Positions 33,017 through 34,045 of a stretch of DNA of 34,045 bases are shown here, piece after piece (the stretch's first letter is position 1; each line of letters starts with the position of its first letter). The translations under genes were made by a program, and so were the position numbers. Origin of the DNA: Desulfobacula sp. (lineage in GTDB: Bacteria > Desulfobacterota > Desulfobacteria > Desulfobacterales > Desulfobacteraceae); assembly GCA_028280105.1 (NCBI GenBank), contig JANQML010000395.1:1-34045 (forward strand). Direction: 5' to 3'. A model generated the notes under the pieces. That model had not been told where the DNA came from. It made no database searches and saw only the letters and a program-made list of their open reading frames with translations.

Positions 33017-34045
33017 ATGGATACAATTATTACGCGGTTTCCGCCTTCTCCCACCGGCTACCTGCATATCGGCGGTGCCCGCACCGCACTGTTTAACTGG
33101 CTTTATGCAAGAAAGACAAAAGGCAAATTTATTTTAAGAATTGAAGACACCGATACGGCCCGGTCAACCAAAGAATCCGTGGATGCCATTTTGGAGTCCC
33201 TGGAATGGCTGGGCATCGATTGGGATGAAGGGCCTTATTTTCAAACAAAACGATATGATATTTACAATGAGCATATCGACAGAATACTGGCCTCCGGCCA
33301 TGCCTATCATTGTTCGTGCACCCCCGAAGAAGTCGATGCCATGAGGGAAGAGGCAAAGGCAAAGGGGCAAAAGCCCATGTACAACGGCCGGTGCAGAAAC
33401 AGAGGGCTTTCAAAGGGTGATGATACGGTTGTACGCCTGAAAACGCCGGATCACGGGGCAACCGTTGTGGAAGACGTGGTTAAGGGGAATACGGCATTCC
33501 AGAATTCGGAAATCGATGACTTTATCCTTCAAAGAAGTGACGGGTCTGCCATGTATAACCTGGCCGTTGTGATTGACGACCTGACCATGGGTATCAATAC
33601 GATTATCAGGGGGGACGATCACCTGATCAATACCCCGAAACAGATGTTGATCTACCAGGCACTGGGGGCGGACCTGCCCCTGTTCGGCCATGTCCCCATG
33701 GTTCTGGGATCGGATAAATCAAGGCTGAGCAAGCGCCATGGGGCGATGTCCGTAGGTGAATACCGGAAAATGGGTTATCTGCCCGATGCCATGATCAACT
33801 ATCTGGTCCGCCTGGGATGGTCCCATGGGGATCAGGAGTTTTTTGAACGGGAGGACTTGATTAGCAAATTCGATCTTGAGCATCTCGGCCGTTCCGCCTC
33901 CATGTTTGACACGGACAAATTGACAGCCATTAACGCCAAACATATTCAGAAAAAAGAGCCGCAGGAGCTTGGCGTTCCCCTGCTCCGACACCTTCAGAAA
34001 CTCGGAATTGAGGCTGAGAACAATACCTTCACCCACAATGTTATC
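33017..34045 (+). CDS. gltX: Glutamyl-tRNA synthetase, N-terminal part (3' end outside window)
   Basis: Charges tRNA-Glu (and possibly tRNA-Gln in organisms using the amidotransferase route). The first 343 residues are visible and the frame runs off the right edge. Motifs: the class I HIGH form in PSPTGYLHIGGARTALFN, a zinc-site-like CSCTPEEV followed by Tyr and Cys in MYNGRCR, the GGDD-type segment IIRGDDHLINTPKQMLIYQ, and the KMSKS form SRLSKRHGAMSV. GGAG (33008-33011) lies 5 bases before the ATG at 33017. It diverges from rpmF across a 181-base AT-rich gap; a TATGAT in that gap may be its -10 box, but no good -35 was found. Confidence 0.96.
   Translation, partial: MDTIITRFPPSPTGYLHIGGARTALFNWLYARKTKGKFILRIEDTDTARSTKESVDAILESLEWLGIDWDEGPYFQTKRYDIYNEHIDRILASGHAYHCSCTPEEVDAMREEAKAKGQKPMYNGRCRNRGLSKGDDTVVRLKTPDHGATVVEDVVKGNTAFQNSEIDDFILQRSDGSAMYNLAVVIDDLTMGINTIIRGDDHLINTPKQMLIYQALGADLPLFGHVPMVLGSDKSRLSKRHGAMSVGEYRKMGYLPDAMINYLVRLGWSHGDQEFFEREDLISKFDLEHLGRSASMFDTDKLTAINAKHIQKKEPQELGVPLLRHLQKLGIEAENNTFTHNVI

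Overview
The window looks like chromosomal DNA of a sulfate-reducing Desulfobacterota bacterium, most likely near Desulfobacteraceae. The grounds are a dissimilatory-type ATP sulfurylase (sat), the gene orders ffh-rpsP-khpA-rimM-trmD-rplS-rnhB-yraN-rsmI and rpmF/acpP-rpiB-comEB-nrdR-ribD-ribE-ribBA-ribH-nusB, a PiT-type transporter and a candidate selenoprotein. The genus is an inference. Both ends cut through genes: an acyl-CoA dehydrogenase on the left (5' end missing) and gltX on the right (3' end missing). I see no tRNA, rRNA, CRISPR array, IS element or prophage.

Layout. 1-1479 holds the end of an acyl-CoA dehydrogenase. 1676-8777 is the most unusual region. A divergent cheD-like gene lacks the expected catalytic Cys. 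It faces a rightward cluster: a cytoplasmic NrtA/NasS-like solute-binding protein, an ABC ATPase, a Tat-exported solute-binding protein, an ABC permease, a CheY-type receiver fused to another NrtA/NasS-like domain, a highly acidic protein of unknown function, and a stand-alone Hpt phosphotransfer protein. Three homologous ligand-binding domains (one exported, two predicted cytoplasmic) sit beside phosphorelay parts. This suggests an importer wired to a ligand-sensing phosphorelay, and it is the best candidate here for an undescribed system. The ligand is unknown; NrtA/CmpA relatives bind small anions such as nitrate or bicarbonate, and NMT1/TauA relatives bind other compounds.

8844-11644 carries nth, a PP-loop tRNA-thiolation-like enzyme with a C-terminal NFACT-R-like domain, and rlmN. 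11743-17750 is a translation/SRP/RNA-modification operon behind a good sigma70-type promoter. 17974-20223 is a PiT transporter with a fused PhoU-like C-terminal region. 20292-20861 holds two small leftward genes, one a lipoprotein. 21042-22319 is sat, with a strong terminator and a 26-bp dyad in its leader.

22446-23804 holds a HAD phosphatase and an exported DUF1573 protein. The DUF1573 reading frame contains an in-frame TGA exactly where the family has the first Cys of its Cys-Gly-Cys motif, and a SECIS-like hairpin follows at suitable distance. It is better read as a candidate selenoprotein than as two broken ORFs.

23881-32835 is a long leftward run: folate (pabBC), a metallo-beta-lactamase-fold hydrolase, nusB, the riboflavin genes, nrdR, dCMP deaminase, rpiB, acpP and rpmF, with a sigma70-type promoter before rpmF. 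gltX diverges from it at the right edge.

All calls rest on reading motifs and gene order. No database search or folding program was used.
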